Origin: Fidelibacterota bacterium
GTDB taxonomy: Bacteria; Fidelibacterota; Fidelibacteria; Fidelibacterales; Fidelibacteraceae
Assembly (NCBI GenBank): GCA_029931905.1
Contig: JAOZRH010000132.1
Span: forward strand, 1-5,807
Direction: 5' to 3'
Length of the DNA: 5,807 nucleotides
The translations under genes and the position numbers were made by a program. Positions 1-5,807 of the stretch are shown in pieces (the first letter of the stretch is position 1; each line of letters begins with the position of its first letter). The notes beneath the pieces were generated by a model. It saw only the letters and a program-made list of their open reading frames with translations, made no database searches and was not told the origin of the DNA.

Positions 1-143
1 TTGATATTAATAAAAATATTAATAAAATGAAAATTCTGCTTTTGTGTATCATAATTAGTACTCCCAAATTTTAATAAAGTTATAGTAAATATTTGTTTTT
101 AGCAATATTTTTTTATTTTTTTATGATATTGTGTAAAGATTTT
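1..143. other. AT-rich non-coding edge region
   Basis: No supportable gene is seen here. The region lies downstream of the minus-strand PurL-like gene. It holds a 12-bp tandem duplication near its left end and long T runs around 108-127. A weak 6-bp inverted repeat (CAATAT at 103-108, ATATTG at 126-131) flanks the T runs. On the minus strand those runs read as A, so this is not a convincing intrinsic terminator for the PurL-like gene. A frame open from position 3 to a stop at 72-74 is too short to call. Confidence 0.6.
4..27. repeat. 12-bp perfect tandem repeat, two copies
   Basis: ATATTAATAAAA occurs at 4-15 and again at 16-27 with no mismatch. Each unit contains the self-complementary octamer TATTAATA. 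Such short AT-only duplications can arise by slippage, and no function is evident. Confidence 0.7.
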
Positions 144-1934
144 TTATAATTCATCAACTTTAATATTAATCTTATTATTAATATTAATTTCTCTCTCAAA
201 TTTAACTCTTCCAATTGTTGAGCAGTTTACATTATTTTGTTGAGTTATTTTGATTAATTCGATTAAATTATTTTCGGACAATGAAACCATTATTACGGAT
301 TGAGGTTCTCCAAATATGAAAAAATCTTCTCGTATTTTTCTATCAAAAAATATATTTGCTCCTAAGTTTTTATCTCCATTTTTTATACTATCAATTAGAG
401 CAAAGATTAGTCCACCCTTTGATAGTTTTATGGAAGAATTTATTATATTTTCTCTAATGCTTTGATGAACAACATTGTTTATATTTTTTACAATTTCATA
501 ATTTGGCTTTTGTAGAATTGTTTTATTGTTTTCCATAATTGTTGATAAATATTCGCTGCCTTTCATTTCGCCATTTAATGTTCCAATAAGGCAAATAAAA
601 TCTCCATCGTTCTGGAATTGTGTAGAAATTGGAGTTATTTCATTTTCTATCAAACCATAAGTAATATTTGAAATAGAAGGCTTTTCATTTTCTATAATCT
701 TATTGGTTTGGTAATTTAAAAGATCAATATCAAAAATGGAACAAACATCTTCAATTTGATGGATTGTATTATCCGTTTCACCTTTAGAAAAATAATCAAT
801 AGCTTTGATTTTGGCTCCTGTACCGCTGTTTTTGTGAATAGAATCGACAATATTTGCATTGATAAGATTTTGATTGGTTTCAGAATTTGTATAATTCCCA
901 AAAGTAACTGTGATTGCTTTTTTTAAATTAGTCGATAGAATTCCTATCGAAGTTCTTGTTGTAAATAAAATTTTATTGTTATACGAATCTAATATTTCAT
1001 AATTTTTATCAATAATATTTTTTGCCATCATTTTTTTAATTATTTCTAATGTATTCGTTGGTTTAGGAATTTTTTCAATATCAATTTCGGGGTTTGCAGT
1101 TTCATTCAAATGTTTTTGAATGGTTCTTTTTGGTGGAGTTGAAAGTAAATGAAAATTTTGGAAAGGAATTGTTAAAATATTGTTATCATTAGTTGAAAGT
1201 TCTAAATCATTATTGTCAATTAGTTCACCGAATTGAAGATATTCCATTTTATTTAATTTAAAAAATGTTTCTGCCTCTTCCATAAATTCTTTTTGAACCA
1301 CTACTATCATTTTTTCATTTAGGCTTGAAAATAATAATTCGTCAAATTTTTTCATTGTAAATTTATTCAACATTGTTTCTATAAATATTTTTATCCCTAA
1401 ATTATTGTTAGCGTTAATTTGTATTAATTCATCTACAAAGCCCATTTTTGTAATATTTGCTAAATTTAATACCCATATTTTTTTTAGCAACTCAATTGTT
1501 TTGTATCGAATTTTTCTTTTTAAATGGACGGATGTTTTTTCCAAATTATTTTCAACAATAAATAACAAATCACCGCTGTTTATTTCACCTTTTTTACTAA
1601 ACTTTTCTTTTATACCGATAGTAATAATATTATTGTTCATTTTGTCTAAAATTGTAATTAGTGGTTCGCCTCCTTTGGCAACAATTCTTTTTGCCAAAGT
1701 GTTTTTGTTACATTCTTGAATATTATCAAGTTCAGTAATTAGTGAATAATTATCGTCAATTTTTGATGCTCTATTTGTTTTGATTTTTTTAAATAAATTA
1801 GAATCATATTTATTAAAATTATTTTTGAAAGCAATCAGTATTTCTTTTTCTTGTACTGTTAAATCTTTGTTTTTATGGTTGAAAATTTGTTTTAATTCAT
1901 TTTCTGATAAAATTGTGTTTTGTTTTGTTTTCAT
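144..1934 (-). CDS. Divergent PurL-like protein (FGAM synthase homologue), probable pseudoenzyme
   Basis: This 596-aa protein follows the domain order of small PurL (about 600-740 aa), the ATP-dependent FGAM synthase of purine synthesis. Recognisable landmarks are the second-half opening (residues 296-318, family 'LLASPNIASKxWVYxQYD'), the TGA segment (372-380), SNITYGLIEN (422-431, family 'TPVIGMVGLIED'), GDFICLIG...GSEYL (444-463), LSKGGL (504-509, family DLSDGGL) and FGEPQ (541-545, family FGESQ). In the first half, SSLNEKM (203-209) sits where SESQERM is expected. Catalytic features are gone: WSEHC reads about KNNFN (37-41, active-site His near Phe40), ESHNHP reads DNIQEC (70-75), and the glycine-rich loop after it is missing. 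Met1 follows GAGG (minus strand, 1941-1944) at 6-nt spacing. The protein is rich in Lys, Asn and Ile. Homology is inferred by motif order, not by search. The role is unknown; a decaying or neofunctionalised paralogue fits best. Confidence 0.8.
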   Translation of the reverse strand: MKTKQNTILSENELKQIFNHKNKDLTVQEKEILIAFKNNFNKYDSNLFKKIKTNRASKIDDNYSLITELDNIQECNKNTLAKRIVAKGGEPLITILDKMNNNIITIGIKEKFSKKGEINSGDLLFIVENNLEKTSVHLKRKIRYKTIELLKKIWVLNLANITKMGFVDELIQINANNNLGIKIFIETMLNKFTMKKFDELLFSSLNEKMIVVVQKEFMEEAETFFKLNKMEYLQFGELIDNNDLELSTNDNNILTIPFQNFHLLSTPPKRTIQKHLNETANPEIDIEKIPKPTNTLEIIKKMMAKNIIDKNYEILDSYNNKILFTTRTSIGILSTNLKKAITVTFGNYTNSETNQNLINANIVDSIHKNSGTGAKIKAIDYFSKGETDNTIHQIEDVCSIFDIDLLNYQTNKIIENEKPSISNITYGLIENEITPISTQFQNDGDFICLIGTLNGEMKGSEYLSTIMENNKTILQKPNYEIVKNINNVVHQSIRENIINSSIKLSKGGLIFALIDSIKNGDKNLGANIFFDRKIREDFFIFGEPQSVIMVSLSENNLIELIKITQQNNVNCSTIGRVKFEREININNKINIKVDEL

Positions 1935-1940
1935 TTCTTA

Positions 1941-1944
1941 CCTC
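1941..1944 (-). promoter_or_regulatory. Ribosome binding site of the PurL-like gene
   Basis: On the minus strand GAGG lies 6 nt before the ATG at 1934-1932. It fixes the start of the PurL-like gene and suggests the gene is still translated. Confidence 0.65.
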
Positions 1945-2061
1945 AATATGCCAAAATAATAGTTTGATTTATAAATAAAATAAATAAAATAATTCACTTA
2001 TCAATCAACAAAATAATTTTTATTTTTTATAAAATTTGTGTTGTTGGAAATTCTTTTTGAA

Positions 2062-2076
2062 TTGTATTTCATACAA
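2062..2076. promoter_or_regulatory. Inverted repeat TTGTAT-3-ATACAA over the -35 box
   Basis: TTGTAT (2062-2067) and ATACAA (2071-2076) are perfect complements around TTC. A further ATACAA lies at 2089-2094, just past the -10 box, 18 bp on from the second copy. The layout is that of a repressor or activator half-site set, but it is inferred from sequence symmetry only. Confidence 0.4.
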
Positions 2077-2090
2077 AAATTATTTATAAT
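2062..2090 (+). promoter_or_regulatory. Sigma70-like promoter of the GHL10-aroQ-satP-aroF operon
   Basis: TTGTAT at 2062-2067 and a perfect TATAAT at 2085-2090 are separated by exactly 17 nt. The expected transcript start is near 2097, giving a leader of about 40 nt before the ATG at 2139. In a true Bacteroidota the main sigma factor prefers a different consensus (TAnnTTTG), so the match is more telling if the host lies outside that phylum. The AT-rich background raises the chance-match risk. Confidence 0.5.
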
Positions 2091-2100
2091 ACAAATAGTG

Positions 2101-2118
2101 TTGAATATAGATATTCAA
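2101..2118. promoter_or_regulatory. 18-bp perfect inverted repeat in the leader (possible operator or hairpin)
   Basis: TTGAATAT (2101-2108) and ATATTCAA (2111-2118) are perfect complements around AG. The element sits 11 nt after the -10 box and 12 nt before the ribosome binding site. That is where a dimeric repressor could block transcription, or where a small RNA hairpin (7-bp stem, 4-nt loop) could form at the 5' end of the message. Confidence 0.5.
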
Positions 2119-2130
2119 AAATTAGAAAAA

Positions 2131-2134
2131 GAGG
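2131..2134 (+). promoter_or_regulatory. Ribosome binding site of the GHL10 gene
   Basis: GAGG, inside AAAAAGAGGT, ends 4 nt before the ATG at 2139. The spacing is slightly short but supports this start, which also gives a well-formed signal peptide. Confidence 0.6.
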
Positions 2135-2138
2135 TTAT

Positions 2139-3902
2139 ATGTATAGAAAAATGTTATTTATTGTTTTAATGAGTGTTACACTTGTTTTAAACTCTGCTGA
2201 AAAAAGAGAATTTAGAGGAATATGGATAACAACTGTTACAAATTTAGATTGGCCGACAATTTCTCATTCAACAGCTGGACAAAAAGCTACATTAGATCAA
2301 ATATTTGATAAAATTGAAGCCGCAAATTTTAATGCTGCCTTGTTACAGGTTCGTGATGAGTGCGATGCATTTTATAATTCTGCTTATGATCCTTGGTCAT
2401 ATTATTTGACAGGTGAACAAGGGACACCAAAAAGTCCGTATTGGGATCCATTAGAATATGCGATTGAAAAAGCACATAAAAAAAATATTGAACTTCATGC
2501 TTGGTTAAATCCTTATCGTGCAGAAGTTTCGAGAGATCATCATACACTGCATTCAACTCATGTGTATAAAGAACACCCAGAGTGGACATATTACATTGAT
2601 GATGATGATGCAAGATTTTTAGATCCCGGAATTCCTGAAGTTAGACAATATATTGTTAATGTCGTTATGGATATAGTAAATAATTATGATGTTGATGGAA
2701 TACATTTTGATGATTATTTTTATCCTTACCCACCTGAAGGTAAACCAAAAGGGATAGATGACGAAGATGCAACGACCTTTGCGAATTATTCAAGAGGTAT
2801 TAGTAATATTGCAGATTGGAGAAGAGATAATGTAAATTTATTAGTTTCAGCCATTTATGATTCTATTCAAGCTGTTAAGCCGCATGTAAAATTTGGAATT
2901 GGACCTTTTGGAATTTGGAAAAGTGGAACTCCTTCTGGTATTATTGGATTATCGTCATATTCCGCCGTTTACTGTGACCCAACAAACTGGTTGGATAATA
3001 AAAAAGTAGATTATATTGCCCCACAATGTTATTGGCCAATAGGAGGGAGTCAAGATTATAATAAATTAGTTCCTTGGTGGGCTCAACAAACAAACGGAAG
3101 ACATTTATATGTTGGTCAAGCAGGTTACAGAATAAACGAATGGACGACAGATGAAGCGCCAAATCAAATTCAGACGAATAGAAATATAGCAAATTGTCAT
3201 GGAAATATATTTTTCAGAACAAAGAAAGGGGTTCTTGATAATCCGAAAGGATTTTTGGATTCTTTAAAAAACAATTATTACAAATATCCAGCACTTCCAC
3301 CTGTAATGAGTTGGAAAGATAACATTATCCCAAACATACCATCAAATTTACGATTTGAAGAAATATCTGGCAAAAAGTATCTTAAATGGGATTCTCCAAG
3401 TGTTCCTTCGGATGGTGATACGGTTTATAAATATGTTGTTTATTCTTTTACACTTGATGATGGTTTAAATACCGATGATGCCAAAAATATTTATTCATTC
3501 GCTCAAGACACTTTGTTAAAATTGTCTTCTACAAGCGATACAAGTAAATTTTTTATTGTTACAGCACTTGATAGAGAGGGAAATGAAAGCGAAAATAGTG
3601 ATGTTTTTCCTGCTCGAGCAGCAATTGTAAGTATTCCAGAACAATATGAATTAAAGCAAAATCATCCTAATCCGTTTAATGTAAATACAACAATTGAATT
3701 TTCTATTCCACAAACTACAGATGTTCAATTGCAAATATTTAATGTTATGGGTAAAAAAGTATTTATTAAACAATACACAAATTTAATTCCAGGTGGCTAT
3801 AGTATTAATTTTGATGCGTCTGATTTAGTTTCTGGAATATATTTTTACAGAATAATTACAAATACATTTACAGAAACGAAAAAAATGACATTGATAAAAT
3901 AA
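2139..3902 (+). CDS. Secreted GHL10-family glycosyl hydrolase with FN3-like domain and type IX sorting tail
   Basis: This 587-aa exported protein starts with a signal peptide (residues 1 to about 19, Lys-4 then a hydrophobic stretch ending LNSA). A glycosyl-hydrolase-like family 10 TIM-barrel domain (YngK/YddW-like) spans about 22-385. Family marks are REFRGIWITTVTNLDWP (23-39), LHAWLNPYR (119-127), DGIHFDDYFYPYP (186-198, with Asp191/Asp192 as likely acidic active-site residues), GIGPFGIW (253-260), DYIAPQCYW (291-299) and YVGQAGYRI (324-332). A fibronectin-III-like module follows (about 396-495, WDSP and FFIVTALDREGNES). A type A sorting domain closes it (about 503-587). E. coli DigH (YddW) of this family cleaves denuded peptidoglycan glycan strands; a glycan substrate is likely here but unproven. 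The sorting tail predicts outer-membrane passage by type IX secretion and surface attachment or release. The gene is first in the likely operon, 5 nt before chorismate mutase. Confidence 0.93.
   Translation: MYRKMLFIVLMSVTLVLNSAEKREFRGIWITTVTNLDWPTISHSTAGQKATLDQIFDKIEAANFNAALLQVRDECDAFYNSAYDPWSYYLTGEQGTPKSPYWDPLEYAIEKAHKKNIELHAWLNPYRAEVSRDHHTLHSTHVYKEHPEWTYYIDDDDARFLDPGIPEVRQYIVNVVMDIVNNYDVDGIHFDDYFYPYPPEGKPKGIDDEDATTFANYSRGISNIADWRRDNVNLLVSAIYDSIQAVKPHVKFGIGPFGIWKSGTPSGIIGLSSYSAVYCDPTNWLDNKKVDYIAPQCYWPIGGSQDYNKLVPWWAQQTNGRHLYVGQAGYRINEWTTDEAPNQIQTNRNIANCHGNIFFRTKKGVLDNPKGFLDSLKNNYYKYPALPPVMSWKDNIIPNIPSNLRFEEISGKKYLKWDSPSVPSDGDTVYKYVVYSFTLDDGLNTDDAKNIYSFAQDTLLKLSSTSDTSKFFIVTALDREGNESENSDVFPARAAIVSIPEQYELKQNHPNPFNVNTTIEFSIPQTTDVQLQIFNVMGKKVFIKQYTNLIPGGYSINFDASDLVSGIYFYRIITNTFTETKKMTLIK
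3645..3902 (+). other. Type IX secretion C-terminal sorting domain
   Basis: Residues 503-587 of the GHL10 protein read YELKQNHPNPFN, then a beta-rich stretch (TTIEFSIP, VQLQIFNVMGKKV), then GGYSINFDASDLVSGIYFYRI and a Lys-rich end. This matches the type A sorting domain common in FCB bacteria. The Por machinery recognises it, and it is normally cleaved after outer-membrane passage. It is the main clue to the host lineage. Confidence 0.9.
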
Positions 3903-3907
3903 AAATT

Positions 3908-4195
3908 ATGAATACAATTAAAAAAAACAGAGAAGAAATAGATAAAATTGACAAGAAAATAGTTAAATATCTTGATAAACGAATGCAATATGCATACGAA
4001 ATTGGCAAACTCAAAGGCAAAAACAAATCAGAAATAATTGTGAATGAAAGAGAGAAAGAGATTTATCAATCTTTAGAAAATATTCAAACACAATTTTTAA
4101 CAGAAACCGAAAAACGACATCTGTTAGAGGAAATTATTAAGATAGGAAGAAGTCACGGCGAATTAGGCAAAAAAGAATACGAACAAAATAAATAA
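3908..4195 (+). CDS. aroQ: Chorismate mutase, AroQ (type II, all-helical) class
   Basis: This 95-aa cytosolic protein converts chorismate to prephenate, the first step of Phe/Tyr synthesis. Its length fits the minimal AroQ fold of three helices acting as a dimer. Compared with the E. coli P-protein mutase domain (offset 3), the active-site residues Arg8 (Arg11), Arg25 (Arg28), Lys36 (Lys39), Arg48 (Arg51) and Glu49 (Glu52) are kept. The Asp48 position is Val45, and the Ser84 and Gln88 positions appear to be Gly80 and Gly84, though the last helix aligns less surely. The ATG is 5 nt after the GHL10 stop with no clear Shine-Dalgarno sequence, so translation is probably coupled. A DAHP synthase gene two places downstream supports an aromatic amino acid role, perhaps as a separate partner of that enzyme, as in mycobacteria (inference). 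Confidence 0.87.
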   Translation: MNTIKKNREEIDKIDKKIVKYLDKRMQYAYEIGKLKGKNKSEIIVNEREKEIYQSLENIQTQFLTETEKRHLLEEIIKIGRSHGELGKKEYEQNK

Positions 4196-4200
4196 AAAAC

Positions 4201-4205
4201 AGGAG
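4201..4205 (+). promoter_or_regulatory. Ribosome binding site of satP
   Basis: AGGAG lies 6 nt before the ATG at 4212. It is the strongest ribosome binding site in the window, suggesting the transporter is translated well and independently of the upstream gene. Confidence 0.75.
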
Positions 4206-4211
4206 AAGAAA

Positions 4212-4775
4212 ATGGAAAACAAATTAGCAAATCCGGCACCGCTTGGATTAATGGGCTTTGGCATGACAACAGTACTTTTAAACATTCATAATGCAGGATT
4301 TTTTCCTGTAAGTGCAATGATTTTTGCAATGGGGATTTTTTATGGAGGAATAGCACAGGTGATTGCAGGTATTATGGAATTCAAAAAAGGGAATACTTTT
4401 GGAACAACGGCATTTACTTCTTACGGTTTATTTTGGATTTCTCTTGTAGGACTTTGGATTTTTCCAAAACTTGGTTTAACCGAAGCAACTCCTGCTGGAT
4501 TTATGGGTTGGTATCTTTTTATGTGGGGATTATTTACATTTTTTATGTGGATTGGAACTTTTGGGAAAAATCGTGCAATACAATTTGTTTTTCTTTCACT
4601 AACAATTCTTTTTCTGCTTTTGGCAATTAAAGATTGGAGTGGTAGTGCGATAATTGGAACTATAGCTGGTTGGGAAGGAATTATTTGTGGATTGTCTGCA
4701 ATATATCTTGCAATGGCTGAAGTTATTAATGAATCGCACGGTAAAGTTGTATTTCCAGTCGGTGAAATAAAATAA
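4212..4775 (+). CDS. satP: Acetate/succinate transporter, SatP/YaaH (GPR1/FUN34/YaaH) family
   Basis: This 187-aa inner-membrane protein opens with the family signature NPAPLGLMGFGMTT (residues 7-20). Six hydrophobic segments follow at about 10-28, 33-54, 66-86, 95-115, 121-140 and 145-170, matching the E. coli SatP length (188 aa) and topology. E. coli SatP moves acetate and succinate with protons; structures of the family show hexamers with one pore per subunit. The short hydrophilic tail (INESHGK...) ends the protein. The gene sits 16 nt after chorismate mutase and 19 nt before DAHP synthase, so it should share their message. Acetate uptake has no direct step in aromatic synthesis; supplying carbon for PEP is one possible link, and chance clustering is another. 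The family call is firm but the substrate is inferred. Confidence 0.93.
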   Translation: MENKLANPAPLGLMGFGMTTVLLNIHNAGFFPVSAMIFAMGIFYGGIAQVIAGIMEFKKGNTFGTTAFTSYGLFWISLVGLWIFPKLGLTEATPAGFMGWYLFMWGLFTFFMWIGTFGKNRAIQFVFLSLTILFLLLAIKDWSGSAIIGTIAGWEGIICGLSAIYLAMAEVINESHGKVVFPVGEIK

Positions 4776-4794
4776 ACTAATTTAACGGATCAAT

Positions 4795-5807
4795 ATGATA
4801 GTAATATTCGGAAATAATTCTACAAAAGAAAATATTAATAAAGTTGAAAAATATTTAAAAGAAAAAAAATTTGATTTAAATAGATCTCAAGGTTCAAAAC
4901 ATTTTGTATTGGGAATTATTGGAGATGTTAACAAGCTTAATATTGATAAATTAAAAGAATTTGATGGTGTTGAAAATGTTTTCAGGATTAGTGAATCTTA
5001 TAAAAGATGTTCACGAACATTTAAACCAACAGATACGGTTATTCATGCTGGAAACATTCCAATTGGTGGAAAAGATATTGTAATTATTGCTGGGCCTTGT
5101 TCGATTGAGAACGAAACTATGATTCATAGTGTTGCAAAAAAGGTTACAAATTACGGAGCAAAGATTATTCGTGGTGGAGCTTTTAAACCGCGGTCATCAC
5201 CTTATAGTTTTCAGGGATTGGGTGAAGAAGGGTTAAAATATCTCAAGGAAGCCAGTGATAAAAATCATTCTCCCTGTGTTTCGGAATTGATGTCGGCTGA
5301 CGATTTGCCACTTTTTGAAAAATATGTTGATATCATTCAAATTGGTGCAAGAAATATGCAAAATTTCACACTTCTGAAAGAGCTTGCCAATACAAAAAAA
5401 CCAATTATATTAAAACGAGGAATTTCTGCTACTGTTGAAGAGTGGTTAAATTCTGCTGAGTATATTGTGAGTGCTGGGAATCCAAATGTAATTTTGTGTG
5501 AACGAGGAATTAGAACTTTTGAGACTTCTACCAGATTTACATTGGATCTTTCGTCGGTTCCTGTTGTGAAAAAATTATCACATTTGCCAATAATTGTTGA
5601 TCCAAGTCATGCTATGGGAAATCGAAATTTAGTTTTACCAATGGCGAGGGCGGCAGTTGCTGTTGGAGCTGATGGAATTATGGTGGAAGTTCACGAACAT
5701 CCAGATGAAGCATTATCCGATGGCCCACAATCATTATTGCCAGAACAATTTCAGGAGTTAATGACAAGTATTAATATAATATCTAATTCCGTTGGAAGAA
5801 ATATTTT
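4795..5807 (+). CDS. aroF: DAHP synthase (3-deoxy-7-phosphoheptulonate synthase), T. maritima type, 3' end cut by window
   Basis: This enzyme condenses phosphoenolpyruvate and erythrose 4-phosphate, the first step of the shikimate pathway. The 337 visible codons align nearly gap-free with the 338-aa T. maritima enzyme, so only a few residues should be missing. Residues 1 to about 65 form the ferredoxin/ACT-like regulatory domain (MIVIFGNNSTKENI...GIIGD). The barrel carries IIAGPCSIE (97-105), RGGAFKPRSSPYSFQGLG (126-143), QIGARNMQN (182-190), LKRG (206-209), CERGIRTFE (235-243), VDPSHA (268-273) and VEVH (297-300). Metal ligands Cys102, His272, Glu298 and Asp309 are all present at the same numbers as in the Thermotoga protein. 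In that enzyme the extra domain binds tyrosine and gates the active site. The ATG at 4795 has only a weak GGA 5 nt upstream; the perfect N-terminal match supports it. Confidence 0.95.
   Translation, partial: MIVIFGNNSTKENINKVEKYLKEKKFDLNRSQGSKHFVLGIIGDVNKLNIDKLKEFDGVENVFRISESYKRCSRTFKPTDTVIHAGNIPIGGKDIVIIAGPCSIENETMIHSVAKKVTNYGAKIIRGGAFKPRSSPYSFQGLGEEGLKYLKEASDKNHSPCVSELMSADDLPLFEKYVDIIQIGARNMQNFTLLKELANTKKPIILKRGISATVEEWLNSAEYIVSAGNPNVILCERGIRTFETSTRFTLDLSSVPVVKKLSHLPIIVDPSHAMGNRNLVLPMARAAVAVGADGIMVEVHEHPDEALSDGPQSLLPEQFQELMTSINIISNSVGRNI

Larger units (their letters stand above)
1935..2138. other. Divergent intergenic region
   Basis: These 204 nt separate the PurL-like gene (leftward) from the GHL10 gene (rightward), so both genes must be started from here. 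The right half carries a clear plus-strand promoter and two inverted repeats, listed separately. The left half is almost pure A/T with a 9-bp tandem repeat (AAATAAAAT at 1973-1981 and 1982-1990). TTGATT/TTGATA-like boxes occur on the minus strand around 1999-2008, but no -10 box there is good enough to call a leftward promoter. No RNA gene is seen. Confidence 0.7.

Noticed and set aside
3..74. Frame open from the window edge to a stop, containing a possible 15-residue hydrophobic peptide from an ATG at 27
   Set aside because: Too short to judge, has no ribosome binding site, and the coding-like part is formed by the AT-rich tandem repeat. It could be the tail of a gene outside the window.
103..131. 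CAATAT ... ATATTG stem with T runs as a terminator
   Set aside because: The stem is only 6 bp of A/T-rich pairs around a 17-nt loop, and the T runs lie inside the loop, not after the stem. For the minus-strand gene the runs read as A.
1405..1719. Plus-strand open frame of about 100 codons
   Set aside because: It lies wholly inside the minus-strand PurL-like gene and has no recognisable motif; its Ile/Phe/Leu richness reflects the complement of a Lys/Asn-rich coding strand.
144..1934. PurL-like protein as another AIRS-fold member (PurM, ThiL, SelD, HypE)
   Set aside because: Those proteins have one AIRS unit of about 300-350 aa. This protein shows two consecutive units in PurL order, including the PurL-specific start of the second half (residues 296-318).
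1935..2138. Riboswitch or T-box in the divergent leader
   Set aside because: The predicted plus-strand leader is only about 40 nt with one small hairpin, too short for a known riboswitch, T-box or attenuator, and no leader peptide rich in Phe or Tyr codons is seen.
2595..2610. GAT-rich triplet run that could be a microsatellite or, on the other strand, a poly-His stretch
   Set aside because: It encodes the short acidic DDDD run (residues 154-157) in the GHL10 protein, and the minus-strand reading is a shadow frame with no start signal.
4433..4630. Plus-strand frame of 65 codons
   Set aside because: It is an out-of-frame reading of the membrane transporter gene, without its own ribosome binding site.

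Overview
This AT-rich window (by eye about 30% G+C) most likely comes from a bacterium of the FCB superphylum, such as a Bacteroidota-, Ignavibacteria-, Cloacimonadota- or Delongbacteria-like lineage. The strongest clue is the C-terminal tail of the 2139-3902 protein (LKQNHPNPFN ... SGIYFYRI), which is the usual type A sorting domain of type IX secretion. The phylum cannot be fixed from these data.

Layout: positions 1-143 are non-coding with a short tandem repeat. Positions 144-1934 (minus strand) hold one long gene for a strongly diverged homologue of PurL, the purine-biosynthesis FGAM synthase. It keeps the order of the PurL fold but has lost nearly every catalytic and nucleotide-binding motif. 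Positions 1935-2138 are a divergent intergenic region with a good sigma70-like promoter for the plus strand and two perfect inverted repeats around it.

From 2139 to the right edge four plus-strand genes are packed with gaps of 5, 16 and 19 nt, probably as one operon: a secreted glycosyl-hydrolase-like family 10 (GHL10) protein with a type IX sorting tail, a small AroQ-class chorismate mutase, a SatP/YaaH acetate transporter, and a DAHP synthase of the Thermotoga maritima type that runs off the window just before its expected end.

DAHP synthase opens the shikimate pathway and chorismate mutase opens its Phe/Tyr branch, so this pair is a familiar partnership, often seen as a fusion. The acetate carrier between them and the exported glycosidase ahead of them are unusual company. 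The item most worth following up is the PurL-like protein: an intact 596-codon reading frame with a good ribosome binding site, yet apparently a pseudoenzyme.
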